A program made the translations under genes and the position numbers. The notes beneath the pieces were generated by a model, which saw nothing but the letters and a program-made list of their open reading frames with translations, was not told where the DNA came from and searched no databases. This document shows, piece by piece, positions 52,491 through 61,842 of a stretch of 62,739 nucleotides of DNA. The first letter of the stretch is position 1, and every line of letters starts with the position of its first letter. Source of the DNA: Anaerovibrio sp. RM50. GTDB taxonomy: Bacteria; Bacillota; Negativicutes; Selenomonadales; Selenomonadaceae. The stretch spans positions 1 to 62,739 of the forward strand of contig NZ_JHWV01000016.1 of assembly GCF_000622005.1 (NCBI RefSeq), read 5' to 3'.

Positions 52491-54427
52491 CAAACTTACC
52501 CATAATTGAGGAAAAGGAATTCAAATCCCTTATAGCCCAAATACCTCCCAAGGACACTGACAGCATAGCTGAGGTTGAAAAGGTACTTGCCTCCTCCACC
52601 ATAAAAAGGGAAGATTTTGGTGCCCTCAGATTTTTGCTGAAAAAATATGCCGGTGCCACAGGTTCTGCTGCCTTTGACAACCCCCCAATAAAGGCTGTCA
52701 CTCTTTGCTGTGCCGACCATGGTGTGGCCAAAGAAAATGTCAGTGCCTATCCGCCTGAAACCACGCTGCACATGGTTGGCAATTATCTGATTTCCCACGG
52801 TTCTGCCGCCAATGTCTTTGCAGATTTCACCAGGGCCCACCTCTGTGTGGCAGATTTAGGAATAAACAGCGATAAGGCCAAGGAAATCCCCGGTCTTATC
52901 GACTTTCATATTGCCTCGGGCACCAACAACTCCGCCCAAGGCCCTGCCATGACCAGGGAACAGGCAATAAAATCCCTGTACTATGGCTATACTTTGGCTA
53001 AACAGCTTCATGAGCAGCAGGGCATAACCCTGTTCTTGCCAGGAGAAATGGGTATTTCCAACACCACCGCCAGTGCCGCCATCACTTCAGCCATTCTTAA
53101 GGAATCCCCGGAACACACCACTGGCAGAGGCACCAACATCTCCGATGAACGTTACAAAACCAAGCTGGCCACAGTGGCAAAAATATTGTCTGCAAATAAG
53201 CCGGATGCCAATGATCCAATTGACGTCCTTGCCAAGGTAGGCGGTTTTGAGCTGGGTGCCATTGCAGGTCTTATGCTGGGTGCCGCCGCCTCCCGTTCCC
53301 TCACCATACTGGATGGCTTCAATTCCAGTGCCGCCGCCCTTATAGCTTTAAGACTGGCTCCTGTTCTCAAGGACTATCTAGTCCCGTCCCACAGGGCCGG
53401 AGAACAGGGTCAGCATTTAATCCTCAAGGAAATGGATTTTACCCCCCTGATGGATTTAAACATTAAACTCGGTGAAGCCATTGGCTCCTCACTGGTGGCA
53501 GACATGCTGGATGCCGCCATAAGGGCCTATAATAATATCCAAAAGGACCAGACTGCCAAGGAACTGATGGCAGATTCCATCGAAAATGATGTTATTCCTG
53601 ATATTGCCATTACCCTTACAGATAAGACCTTCGATTATTACACCCACACCATGCCTTCCCTTGACAAGGAGGCAATGGAACGATGCCAGATGCGTCTGGA
53701 CAATTTGTCCAAGCCTATCTACAGTCTGGGAGTAATTGAGCAGATAGCCGCCCAGCTAAGCGGTATCACCTCCAACGAGCTGCCAAATGACGTTTCCAAA
53801 ACCATGCTTTTTATCGGCATGAAAAAGGACATCCCTATGGACAGGGATCAGGCCGCTTTTGTCCATAGCTTTGCCTCCCAAACTGGTGCCGACTCCATTG
53901 CAGCGTATCTAACCGAGGAAAGGACCCAGATGGATGCCTTCGAATTTGGCCGGCTTCATGGTGAAAATATATCCCTGGGCAACCAGATTATGGGGCTTTC
54001 CCTTATTGATAATGACACCGCCTTTATAGATGCCATGGCAGATATGCTCTGCGACAGTCAGGGAAATCTAACACTGGAGGCATCCTCCTTTATGACACAG
54101 CTGCCGCCGGAAATGCAGCTTGTTGCCTCAGCTGTTCTTGGGGCAATGATTGCCGCCACCCACAACCGCACAATGATCATTCTTGGTGATAGGGCAGTTA
54201 CGGCCCTGGCCAGTTATGCCGCTCAGCTGGTGCCGGAAATCCAGCCATTTTTGCTGCCAATTGAGCCGCCCCTTTATCATCTGGCGGTGAAAATCCCCGG
54301 CATAACAGCCTGTACGGGAATGCGTCTTATAGATGCCGCCATCCGTACAGTAAATGATATGAAAACCTTTAGCGAAGCCCAAGTGGCCACAGCCAATGAC
54401 GGCCCTGGAGCCGGAAGGCAGATATAA
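52487..54427 (+). CDS. Tandem CobT fusion: nicotinate-nucleotide:base phosphoribosyltransferase, ArsAB-like
   Basis: A 646-residue protein made of two CobT-like halves. The first half has CADHGVAKENVSAYPPE (72-91), GEMGISNTTASAA, DGFNSSAAALIALRLAP and LGEAIGSSL with the probable catalytic E330. The second half begins with the canonical CobT N-terminus RLDNLSKPIYSLGVIEQIAAQLSGI (403-427), which the first half lacks, but has lost the ADHGV motif and the catalytic Glu. CobT activates the lower-ligand base for cobamide synthesis. Sporomusa ovata uses two CobT homologues (ArsA, ArsB) as a heterodimer to attach phenol or p-cresol; this looks like a one-chain equivalent. It overlaps tex by ATGA. Confidence 0.8.
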   Translation: MTNLPIIEEKEFKSLIAQIPPKDTDSIAEVEKVLASSTIKREDFGALRFLLKKYAGATGSAAFDNPPIKAVTLCCADHGVAKENVSAYPPETTLHMVGNYLISHGSAANVFADFTRAHLCVADLGINSDKAKEIPGLIDFHIASGTNNSAQGPAMTREQAIKSLYYGYTLAKQLHEQQGITLFLPGEMGISNTTASAAITSAILKESPEHTTGRGTNISDERYKTKLATVAKILSANKPDANDPIDVLAKVGGFELGAIAGLMLGAAASRSLTILDGFNSSAAALIALRLAPVLKDYLVPSHRAGEQGQHLILKEMDFTPLMDLNIKLGEAIGSSLVADMLDAAIRAYNNIQKDQTAKELMADSIENDVIPDIAITLTDKTFDYYTHTMPSLDKEAMERCQMRLDNLSKPIYSLGVIEQIAAQLSGITSNELPNDVSKTMLFIGMKKDIPMDRDQAAFVHSFASQTGADSIAAYLTEERTQMDAFEFGRLHGENISLGNQIMGLSLIDNDTAFIDAMADMLCDSQGNLTLEASSFMTQLPPEMQLVASAVLGAMIAATHNRTMIILGDRAVTALASYAAQLVPEIQPFLLPIEPPLYHLAVKIPGITACTGMRLIDAAIRTVNDMKTFSEAQVATANDGPGAGRQI

Positions 54428-54451
54428 CATAACTGGAGTATTTTCAACGCC

Positions 54452-54498
54452 AAACAGGGCAGGATAACCATTTTAATGGTTTTCCTGCCCTGTTTTAT
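54452..54498. terminator. Long bidirectional terminator
   Basis: AAACAGGGCAGGA and TCCTGCCCTGTTT enclose an inner AACCATT/AATGGTT stem, giving a near-perfect stem of about 22 bp with T-runs, between the convergent cobT fusion (+) and histidine kinase (-) genes. Confidence 0.88.
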
Positions 54499-54514
54499 TT
54501 ATATCCGTATTGCT

Positions 54515-57088
54515 TTATTTCTCTTCAGTCATTTCCTGGGCCATCTGAGCCACATGGCGGTACATATCCATTATTTCCCTATGGTGGGCCTTCATGTGCT
54601 CCACCGCCTTTATACGCTGGGCCTCCGTGGCTTCCTCAGAAACATAGTCCTTGCCGGCCTGTTCCTGCGCCTTGGCTAATTCGTGAAGCATGGTACAGCC
54701 TATATTCATAGCGCCTGATTTAAGGGCATGGACCTTTATTCTGTAGGCATCCCAGTTCTCCTCCCCAAAGGATTTTTCCATTTCCTTGATATTGGCCTCA
54801 CAAAGCTTGTGGAACATTTCCAGAACGCGCTTATAAAGCTTATCACTGTTATTGCAGAATTTTAACCCAATGGACATATCTATCTTTGGAGAGTTCAGAG
54901 AAAGGGACGTGTTGGCAGCAACCTCATTATCCGTAGTTTTAGGCTCCTCCAGTACCTTAACCTCCTCAATGTCTTTCACTTGGTGATTCTCCAAAGGATG
55001 CACCAAATTAATAGGCAAATTCCGTTTCACCACAGTATCCAGTTGCTTGCCCGTCATTGGCTTACTAAGATAATCATCAAAACCCTCTGCCAGGAACTTT
55101 TCCCGGACCCCAGCCAGGGCCGTAGCCGTCAAAATGACAAACTTCGTCTTTTCCGTACCCTTCAGCTTTTTGGCCTCATGCAGAGTGGCAATCCCATCCA
55201 TGCCTGGCATCATATAATCTGTCATGACCAGATGGAAGAAATCCTTCTTCAAGAACTCCAGAGCCTCAATGCCGCTGTGGGCTACCGTCAGCTTAGCCTT
55301 GGTATCCGAAAGCATACTGGTGGCAACGAAACAGTTCATTTCGTTGTCATCCACAATGAGAATAGACGCCTCAGGAGCGGTAAAGCTAGTGGCAACTACC
55401 TCCTCCAGTTCCTCCTCTATATCCTGTTCAGCATCAAAATCACCTATAAGCTCATGCCCCACAATCCTTTGAGGCAGATCAATAATAAAGGTACTGCCCT
55501 CTCCATACGTACTTTCCACATGAACAGTTCCCCCCATCATGGTAAGAAGCCTATGGGTAATGGCCAGCCCAAGTCCAGTGCCCTCCACCTTGCAGTTTTT
55601 CTGCAAATCAAGGCGTTCAAAATCCTTGAACAGCTTTTCCATGTCCTCCGGCTTAATGCCAATACCCGTATCAGATACTGCCAGTCTTAAGTTCAGCATA
55701 TCCTCCACGGACTGACCGCTGACATCAAAGGTGACAGATCCCTCATCAGTATATTTAATGGCATTGTTGATTACATTGATGAGAATCTGGCGTATACGCC
55801 CTACGTCACCGTAGAGTTCATTAGGCAGGCTGCTGTCCACATTAATGGTAAACTCCAATTGTTTTGCCTTGGCCCTGAAGCCCACCAGAGTTGTTACCTC
55901 CTTAAGCAGAATCCTCAAGCTGTATTTATCCGAAACCAGCTCCATACGGCCGGATTCGATTTTGGAAAAATCCAGAATTTCATTAATAATTCCCAAAAGC
56001 GCTGTGGAGGCAGAATGAATATTGCTGGCATAACGCCGTATATCCATGTCCCTGCTACGCCTGAGAATCATCTCATCCATGCCGTTAATGGCATTTAAAG
56101 GTGTTCTTATTTCATGACTCATATTGGCCAGGAACTGGCTTTTAGCCTGATTGGCATCATCTGCCGCCTGTCTGGCCTTTTTAAGGGCTTCATTCTCCGC
56201 CACCTTGGTCTGGGCCATAAACAGATAAATGCTGACACAGGCAAACAACAGCAGCATCAAAGTAAATACCCACTGCACCATCTGATATACACTATTGATT
56301 TTTCCTGCCACTGCAGACCAAGGAATATATCCCACCAAGGAAAAATCTGTTTGTGGAAGGTCTGCACCGAAAACATAATATTTCCCTTTGCTTCCTTCTG
56401 TATAAACAGCTGCAGCCTTGCTTGTTTCCAGCCTGGAATGAACCTCCACCATACCGGCCTTTATATCCTGATCATCCCAAAATTCGTGATCCTTTGTGGA
56501 AAAATTCTCATAAGGAACGGCCAAACTACCATCCTTATACTGAATCATAATGCGGCTATATGGGTTATAATCTGCCAGTCCAAAAACCTTGGTTAAATTT
56601 CCCCTTGGAAAAATCTGATAGAGAACATACCTTACGTTATCCCCATAATAAACAGGAACAGCCACAATTATGCCCCCGTCAGGGTGGTAATCCACCACGT
56701 TATTTCCCTGAAAAGCCCTGAGCAACTTGGGAAAATCATGCTTGCTGACTACAGCTCCAGTTACGTTTCCCTCGTAATCCATAACCCCGGCTCTGCCGTA
56801 TACATTTTCCTGATTAATGGCCTCCAAAATATTATTTTTCTGCTCCTCATGCTGCTCCAAATAAATGGAAGCTGCCTTTAGGGTGCTAATGTAGCGCATA
56901 AACCGCTCATCTGCCAGCTGGGCCATATCCGCCGTCATTTGAGATACGGATTCCTCAGCAGCATCATTTAACTTACGGCTTATTTGATTCTGGAGAATAT
57001 TGCCGGTAATAAACAAAATTATGGTCAGGATAATTATCTCGATAAAAGCCTTTTGGGACAGTCCCAATTTACTGATTCTACTATTCAA
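54515..57088 (-). CDS. Hybrid sensor histidine kinase (sensor-HisKA-HATPase-REC-HPt)
   Basis: An 857-residue kinase with a membrane helix (15-35), an extracytoplasmic Cache-like sensor (about 40-265), a second helix (270-292), HisKA with H325 (MSHEIRTPLN), HATPase_c (NNAIKY, DTGIGI, GTGLGLAI), a receiver with D624 (VMTDYMMPGMDG) and a C-terminal HPt with H787 (KVHALKSGAMNIG). It can run an internal phosphorelay ending at the HPt, which could pass phosphate to the REC-HD-GYP protein encoded first in this operon. The TTG start overlaps the preceding gene by 8 bp. Confidence 0.92.
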   Translation of the reverse strand: MNSRISKLGLSQKAFIEIIILTIILFITGNILQNQISRKLNDAAEESVSQMTADMAQLADERFMRYISTLKAASIYLEQHEEQKNNILEAINQENVYGRAGVMDYEGNVTGAVVSKHDFPKLLRAFQGNNVVDYHPDGGIIVAVPVYYGDNVRYVLYQIFPRGNLTKVFGLADYNPYSRIMIQYKDGSLAVPYENFSTKDHEFWDDQDIKAGMVEVHSRLETSKAAAVYTEGSKGKYYVFGADLPQTDFSLVGYIPWSAVAGKINSVYQMVQWVFTLMLLLFACVSIYLFMAQTKVAENEALKKARQAADDANQAKSQFLANMSHEIRTPLNAINGMDEMILRRSRDMDIRRYASNIHSASTALLGIINEILDFSKIESGRMELVSDKYSLRILLKEVTTLVGFRAKAKQLEFTINVDSSLPNELYGDVGRIRQILINVINNAIKYTDEGSVTFDVSGQSVEDMLNLRLAVSDTGIGIKPEDMEKLFKDFERLDLQKNCKVEGTGLGLAITHRLLTMMGGTVHVESTYGEGSTFIIDLPQRIVGHELIGDFDAEQDIEEELEEVVATSFTAPEASILIVDDNEMNCFVATSMLSDTKAKLTVAHSGIEALEFLKKDFFHLVMTDYMMPGMDGIATLHEAKKLKGTEKTKFVILTATALAGVREKFLAEGFDDYLSKPMTGKQLDTVVKRNLPINLVHPLENHQVKDIEEVKVLEEPKTTDNEVAANTSLSLNSPKIDMSIGLKFCNNSDKLYKRVLEMFHKLCEANIKEMEKSFGEENWDAYRIKVHALKSGAMNIGCTMLHELAKAQEQAGKDYVSEEATEAQRIKAVEHMKAHHREIMDMYRHVAQMAQEMTEEK

Positions 57089-58187
57089 GGACGTCCACTC
57101 CCTTCACCAGCCAATCCATGTGCTGCAACAGATACTCGTCCCTGATAACCTCATTAGGCTGACAGCGGCGTTTCCCCTTATTATCAAATATCTCACCAGC
57201 AAAGACAAAACGCCCAGCCAACATTTCCTTTTTCAATTGTTTCAATACAGTACGCTGTTCATAAGTCACAGCATCAGAAAGCTGACTGAGCTCCACCAGA
57301 TCAGCCTCCATGCCTACCCATCTATTGTCCACAAAATTCATTTCGCCCTTGAGATAATACCTTACTATATCCTCATAGTAACGGTCCCAATTGCACATAA
57401 TTGAGGTCAAATCATGTTCTGACCCATTTTGAATGTCCTCATAATAGCCAATATAATCTACTCCCATTTTTTCCGCCACAGTGGCGGCCATTGGTTCATC
57501 CTGATGGTAGGTTATTACATCGGCCTTTTCCTGAGTAATAAGCCTGTAGGTATGTTCTTCCTCTACTTCCTCATTTTCCCAGCTTCCCGTATACATAACC
57601 ACTACCCTGGCATTGGGATTAGTTCTCTGAACCCCCAGAGTAAAGGCATTAATTCCCCGATTCACTTCAGAATTTGGCATAGCTGCCACGTAGCCAATAA
57701 CATTGCTCTTGGTTCGCATTCCCGCCAGGGCTCCTGTCAAATACCGCCCCTGATACATGCGAATAAAATAAGATGTCATATTCCGCCCCCGGCACTCTGC
57801 AGAATTAGTACCAAAAGCTACTTGGGGAAATTCACGTATCAAGGTTTTGCCGTCTGTCGTATAGGAATAGCTGGTGAGAAATACCATTCCGGCACCATTT
57901 TCTACCATTTTCCGTACTGCATCTGCACACTTGCCATCGAGGCCACTGTTGTTATCGCTTACCAGCAGCTCCACCCCCATGGCATCACAGGCTTTTTTCA
58001 TACCACGATACTGGGGTGCATTCCAGCCTTCCTCATTTCTGTCCCCCAGCAGCACTATACCAGCAACTGGCTTTTCTATATCTTTATCATTGGCAAAATA
58101 CCAAAGGGACGCTCCCAAGGCCATAATGAAAAAAAGCAACCCTAAAAGCAGTACCCATTCAAATACTGAGCGTTGTTTAGGTTCCAT
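57081..58187 (-). CDS. Membrane-anchored BMP-family (PnrA-like) substrate-binding protein
   Basis: A 368-residue protein with a single N-terminal helix (about 11-32) and no lipobox, followed by a BMP/PnrA-like periplasmic binding fold (PVAGIVLLGDRNEEGWNAPQYRGMKKA, GAGMVFLTSY, YLTGALAGMRTKSNVIGYVAAMPN). Family members bind purine nucleosides for ABC import. Here no permease or ATPase gene is nearby; instead it is sandwiched between a REC-HD-GYP gene and a hybrid kinase gene. It is more likely a ligand-presenting co-receptor than a transporter part. Confidence 0.85.
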   Translation of the reverse strand: MEPKQRSVFEWVLLLGLLFFIMALGASLWYFANDKDIEKPVAGIVLLGDRNEEGWNAPQYRGMKKACDAMGVELLVSDNNSGLDGKCADAVRKMVENGAGMVFLTSYSYTTDGKTLIREFPQVAFGTNSAECRGRNMTSYFIRMYQGRYLTGALAGMRTKSNVIGYVAAMPNSEVNRGINAFTLGVQRTNPNARVVVMYTGSWENEEVEEEHTYRLITQEKADVITYHQDEPMAATVAEKMGVDYIGYYEDIQNGSEHDLTSIMCNWDRYYEDIVRYYLKGEMNFVDNRWVGMEADLVELSQLSDAVTYEQRTVLKQLKKEMLAGRFVFAGEIFDNKGKRRCQPNEVIRDEYLLQHMDWLVKGVDVLE

Positions 58188-58198
58188 TTTAAAGCCCC

Positions 58199-59236
58199 CT
58201 ACTCATGCATCCGATATTCCACGTCTTCATCTATCATTTGCAGCATTATATCAGTAAAATCAGGATCCAGCTGAGTACCTCTTGCTTTTATCAATTCTTC
58301 CCGCACCACTGATTGTGGCAGAACATCCCGATAACTGCGCTTGGAGGTCATGGCATCGTAAACATCTGCCACCGCAATAATTCTGGCCTTTTCCGGAATG
58401 GCCTTTCCTGCCAACCCATCCGGATACCCTGTACCATCATAACGCTCATGGTGGCTGCGGGCCCCCACCTGCAATTCCTCCATCTCCTGCACCGAGGATA
58501 AAATGGAAGACCCTATAATTGGATGTACCTTAATGGAAGAATATTCACGGGGAGTCAGCTTATCAGGCTTATTGAGAACCTGACCTGACACGCCGATTTT
58601 TCCAATATCATGAAGGAGGGCAATAAAAAAAATCTTGCGCTGGTAATTTTTCGATTTCCCCGCCCTGCAGGCAATTTCCCGGGAGTAATCCGCTACACGC
58701 TGGGAATGTCCATTAGTATAAGGGTCCTTGGCATCGATGGTCTTGGCCAGGGCAAAAACCATCTGTTTGAACAATCTTTTGGTGGAGGCCAGCTGATTCA
58801 TGGTAGCCTGAATCTGATTGTCAATGCGCTCCTGCATCTTCTTTTTAAGTGACATTAATTCCAGTGTCCGATGAACATGGGTCAAAATCAATGTAGGAAT
58901 ATATGGTTTATGAAGAAAATCAAAGGCTCCTGACTGAATTCCCTTTACCTCGGTTTCCTGATTTACTTCAGCCGTCAGCATAATAACGGGAATTTCCTTG
59001 AGCTCATTGTCATTCTTCAAATACTCCAGCACCTGAAACCCATTCATGCCCGGCATATTTAAATCCAAAAGGATCAAATCCGGTTTTCGCTCCTCCAGGA
59101 ATTTTATGGCTATCTCTCCGCTCAAAAGGGATACTACCTCGTATTCGTCTTCAAGAATCGCCGCAAGGAGCATATTATTTATTTCATCATCATCTATTGT
59201 AAGGATAAATGCTTTTTTCTCAGACGCTTCATCCAT
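58199..59236 (-). CDS. Response regulator with HD-GYP c-di-GMP phosphodiesterase domain
   Basis: A 345-residue protein: receiver domain (phospho-acceptor D58 in LILLDLNMPGMNG), a coiled linker (about 125-155) and an HD-GYP domain with HSQRVADYS, LLHDIGKIGV, HPIIGSSIL and HHERYDGTGYPDGL, the full metal and GYP motifs. It should hydrolyse cyclic di-GMP when phosphorylated. It is the first gene of a three-gene signalling operon (HD-GYP, BMP-like protein, hybrid kinase). Confidence 0.93.
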   Translation of the reverse strand: MDEASEKKAFILTIDDDEINNMLLAAILEDEYEVVSLLSGEIAIKFLEERKPDLILLDLNMPGMNGFQVLEYLKNDNELKEIPVIMLTAEVNQETEVKGIQSGAFDFLHKPYIPTLILTHVHRTLELMSLKKKMQERIDNQIQATMNQLASTKRLFKQMVFALAKTIDAKDPYTNGHSQRVADYSREIACRAGKSKNYQRKIFFIALLHDIGKIGVSGQVLNKPDKLTPREYSSIKVHPIIGSSILSSVQEMEELQVGARSHHERYDGTGYPDGLAGKAIPEKARIIAVADVYDAMTSKRSYRDVLPQSVVREELIKARGTQLDPDFTDIMLQMIDEDVEYRMHE

Positions 59237-59260
59237 AATGTATCACCACCTTTGTACATA

Positions 59261-59289
59261 ATTTTATATTTTATTTAAATTAAAATCAA
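59261..59289 (-). promoter_or_regulatory. Promoter of the HD-GYP operon
   Basis: On the minus strand TTGATT, 17-nt spacer, TAAAAT, about 25 nt before the start codon. Confidence 0.5.
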
Positions 59290-59320
59290 TGTTCTGACAA
59301 TTACCGTTTCTATAAAGTGA

Positions 59321-59367
59321 ATAAAAATCCTCCGCCATTACCCCAAAAAGGATAATAACGGAGGATT
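59321..59367 (-). terminator. Terminator of the pan operon
   Basis: On the minus strand AATCCTCCGTTATTA and TAATGGCGGAGGATT pair (two wobbles) and are followed by TTTATT; it lies just after the panD stop. Confidence 0.82.
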
Positions 59368-59370
59368 ATG

Positions 59371-59763
59371 TCATTTATTTACATATATCTCCCCATGGCA
59401 TTCATAATTCCGAACTTCCATGACCTTGTTATCGCCATCAAGCATAACCACAGTTGGCCTGTACTGAACTGCCTCTTTTTCCTCCATAAAGGCATAGGCC
59501 ATAATGATAACCACATCTCCAGGCTGTGCCCATCGTGCGGCGGAACCGTTCAGGCAAATAACACCTGAGCCGGGCTTCCCCGGAATAACGTATGTTTCCA
59601 GACGGGAACCGTTATTGTTGTTTACCACCTGCACCCGCTCATTTTCATATATTCCCGCTGCCTTCATCAGCTCCGAATCAATGGTAATACTGCCCATATA
59701 CTGCAGATTGGCCTCGGTAACTGTGGCGCAGTGAAGTTTTGATTTTAACATGTGAAGCATCAT
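59371..59763 (-). CDS. panD: Aspartate 1-decarboxylase (pyruvoyl enzyme)
   Basis: A 130-residue proenzyme making beta-alanine from aspartate. Self-cleavage at G24-S25 (YMGSITID) creates the pyruvoyl group; the numbering matches the E. coli enzyme with the chosen ATG, 8 nt after GGAGG. Further motifs are the substrate Arg in [12 protein letters not shown] and [14 protein letters not shown]. It lies 3 nt after panC. Confidence 0.95.
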   Translation of the reverse strand: MMLHMLKSKLHCATVTEANLQYMGSITIDSELMKAAGIYENERVQVVNNNNGSRLETYVIPGKPGSGVICLNGSAARWAQPGDVVIIMAYAFMEEKEAVQYRPTVVMLDGDNKVMEVRNYECHGEIYVNK

Positions 59764-59766
59764 TTC

Positions 59767-60615
59767 TTAGCCCTCCAAAATTACATTATCTATGAGACGG
59801 GTTTTGCCAATCTTTACAGCAATGGCCATAATGGACTCTCCCTTTACTTCCACAATCTCTTCAAGGGCCGGGAAGGAATAAATTTCCACATAATCAATAA
59901 CTGCCAAAGGCTCCTTATTTATCTCATCAATAATGATTTTTTTCAGTTCACTGACCTTTATAGTCCCCTTACCAAAGGCTTCCTTTGCCATATTAAGGCT
60001 GCGGGACAAAACAAGGGCTGCCTTTCTTTCCTCCGTGGAAAGGTAAACATTGCGTGAACTTCTGGCCAAACCACTTTCCTCTCTTACAATAGGAACCATA
60101 TTAATTTCCACCGGAATAGCCAAATCCTCCACGAAGCGTCGGATTACGCAAACCTGCTGGGCATCCTTCTGACCAAAGAAGGCCTTGTCTGCTCTGGCCA
60201 AATTAATAAGCTTGGTCACCACTGTGGCCACCCCGCGGAAATGGCCTGGACGCTGGCCGCCACACAGTTTTTTGGTAAAATCCCCCTCCACATTTACATA
60301 AGTGCAAAATCCATCAGGGTACATTTCACCAGGCTCCGGGTGAAATACTGCATCCACCCCAACCTCCTCCAGCTTGGCGCAATCCTCATCAAACTGGCGT
60401 GGATAAGCATCAAAGTCCTCATTTGGCCCAAACTGCACAGGATTTACAAACACCGAGGCAATTACCACATCTGCCGCCTTGCGGGCAGTACGCATAAGGG
60501 TAAGGTGCCCCTCGTGGAGAGCTCCCATGGTAGGCACCAGACCAATAATCTTCCCAGCCTTCTTCATTTCAAGGGAATAGTTCTTTATATCATCCTGAGT
60601 TCTTAAAATCTTCAT
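59767..60615 (-). CDS. panC: Pantothenate synthetase
   Basis: A 282-residue ligase joining pantoate and beta-alanine with ATP. It has PTMGALHEGHLTLM, FVNPVQFGPNEDF, FFGQKDAQQ and SSRNVYLS (KMSKS-like). I chose the ATG of MKILRTQDD after GAGGTAAG; an in-frame TTG two codons upstream is possible. panB is not in the window, so pantoate must be made by a distant gene or imported. Confidence 0.95.
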   Translation of the reverse strand: MKILRTQDDIKNYSLEMKKAGKIIGLVPTMGALHEGHLTLMRTARKAADVVIASVFVNPVQFGPNEDFDAYPRQFDEDCAKLEEVGVDAVFHPEPGEMYPDGFCTYVNVEGDFTKKLCGGQRPGHFRGVATVVTKLINLARADKAFFGQKDAQQVCVIRRFVEDLAIPVEINMVPIVREESGLARSSRNVYLSTEERKAALVLSRSLNMAKEAFGKGTIKVSELKKIIIDEINKEPLAVIDYVEIYSFPALEEIVEVKGESIMAIAVKIGKTRLIDNVILEG

Positions 60616-60641
60616 TGCCAACTTACCTCACTTGCCATTTA

Positions 60642-61610
60642 TCAGACACATTTTATGCTTGTATCAATAATTTTCCCCTCATCCTCGCTGTGCTTGGCAA
60701 AATAGTTAGCCAGCATAGCTCCGGATACATTATGCCATACGCTGAAGATAGCTCCAGGAATTGCAGCAACAGGATCAAAATACATTACCGCCAAAGAAGC
60801 CGCCATGCCGGAATTCTGCATTCCCACTTCAATGGAAACCGTACGGCAGCGCTTTTCGTCCAGCTTAAAGATTTTGGCTAAAATATACCCCAGCAACAGG
60901 CCAAAAGCATTATGACAAATAACCACTGCAAACATCATCAGCCCCACATCAAGCAGCTTGGAAGCACTGAGAGCCACTACACCGCCTACAGTCAGAACCA
61001 CCGTAATTGCAGATAGCATGGGCATAAATGGATTAATGGTCCGTGAGAAATTCTCAAAGAAATGATGAACTGCCAACCCCAAAAGTACTGGAAGCAGAAC
61101 CATTTTCACAATGGACATCATCATTGCAGAAACTGATACGTCAATAACCGCATCTGCCAGCAGATAAGTCAGAATAGGGGTTACCAACGGTGCCAATATT
61201 GTAGATGTAGCAGACATGGAAACGGACAGTGCCACATCCCCCTTTGCCAGATATGCAATAACATTTGAGGCCGTCCCCCCTGGGCAGGTGCCCACCAAAA
61301 TTACACCAATGGCAATCTCCGGCGGAAGACCGAAAGCCTTTACCAGACCAAAGGCCACAGTTGGCATAATCAGGAACTGGGCAAAAACACCAATAAAAAT
61401 TCCCTTCGGATTTCTGGCGATATTTTTAAAATCATCCACCGTCAGTGTCATGCCCATGCCAAACATGATAATGCCCAACAGCACAGGAATGTGTGGTCCA
61501 ACCCAGGTCAATGCCTCAGGCCGCCATACTGCAAATACACCAATAAGAAAAACCAATACACTCATATTGCTTACAAGAACATTGCAAGCCTTTTGTAAAA
61601 CTGCTTTCAA
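60642..61610 (-). CDS. BASS family transporter, PanS-like
   Basis: A 322-residue carrier with about ten membrane helices of the bile acid:sodium symporter fold (GIIMFGMGMTLTVDDF, GTCPGGTASNVIAYLAKGD, GMQNSGMAASLAVMYFDP). In Salmonella a BASS member (PanS) moves ketopantoate or pantoate. Position 26 nt before panC-panD and absence of panB nearby support a pantoate or ketopantoate substrate; this is inferred. The TTG start follows GGGGGTG. Confidence 0.82.
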   Translation of the reverse strand: MKAVLQKACNVLVSNMSVLVFLIGVFAVWRPEALTWVGPHIPVLLGIIMFGMGMTLTVDDFKNIARNPKGIFIGVFAQFLIMPTVAFGLVKAFGLPPEIAIGVILVGTCPGGTASNVIAYLAKGDVALSVSMSATSTILAPLVTPILTYLLADAVIDVSVSAMMMSIVKMVLLPVLLGLAVHHFFENFSRTINPFMPMLSAITVVLTVGGVVALSASKLLDVGLMMFAVVICHNAFGLLLGYILAKIFKLDEKRCRTVSIEVGMQNSGMAASLAVMYFDPVAAIPGAIFSVWHNVSGAMLANYFAKHSEDEGKIIDTSIKCV

Positions 61611-61842
61611 AAAAGCACCCCCAAAAAAATATTAAACAAGGGCGTCCATAAAATGCCAATAAAAAAGCCCCTTTATCCCAAAGGAATAAGGAGGCATACA
61701 AACACAAAAAACAGCAAGCCAAAAGGCCGCCTGTGCAATCCGTCTCAGTTCCAGGGAATCTAAGCGAAAATAGTATTTACAAAAATTGAAGCATTTTTTA
61801 AGAGTATGACTCCAAATGGATGTCATCCCTTGTCCATGGTTG
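61611..61842 (-). promoter_or_regulatory. Structured leader of the panS-panC-panD operon
   Basis: This gene-free 230-nt leader contains a perfect hairpin at 61806-61826 (ATGAC-TCC arms with one bulged base), an imperfect hairpin around 61718-61740 followed by TTTTTT, and a strong intrinsic terminator (61661-61694) about 50 nt before the first gene. Promoter-leader-terminator-gene is the layout of an attenuator or riboswitch. No T-box or known riboswitch signature was recognised. Confidence 0.5.
61661..61694 (-). terminator. Intrinsic terminator inside the pan leader
   Basis: On the minus strand CCTCCTTATTCC and GGGATAAAGGGG pair with one mismatch and wobbles, followed by CTTTTTTATT. It lies upstream of the operon, so read-through is needed for expression from the mapped promoter. 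Confidence 0.7.

Noticed and set aside
61611-61842. T-box leader for the pan operon
   Set aside because: No AGGGTGG-type T-box sequence or specifier loop seen; the genes are not tRNA- or amino acid-synthesis genes of the usual T-box kind.
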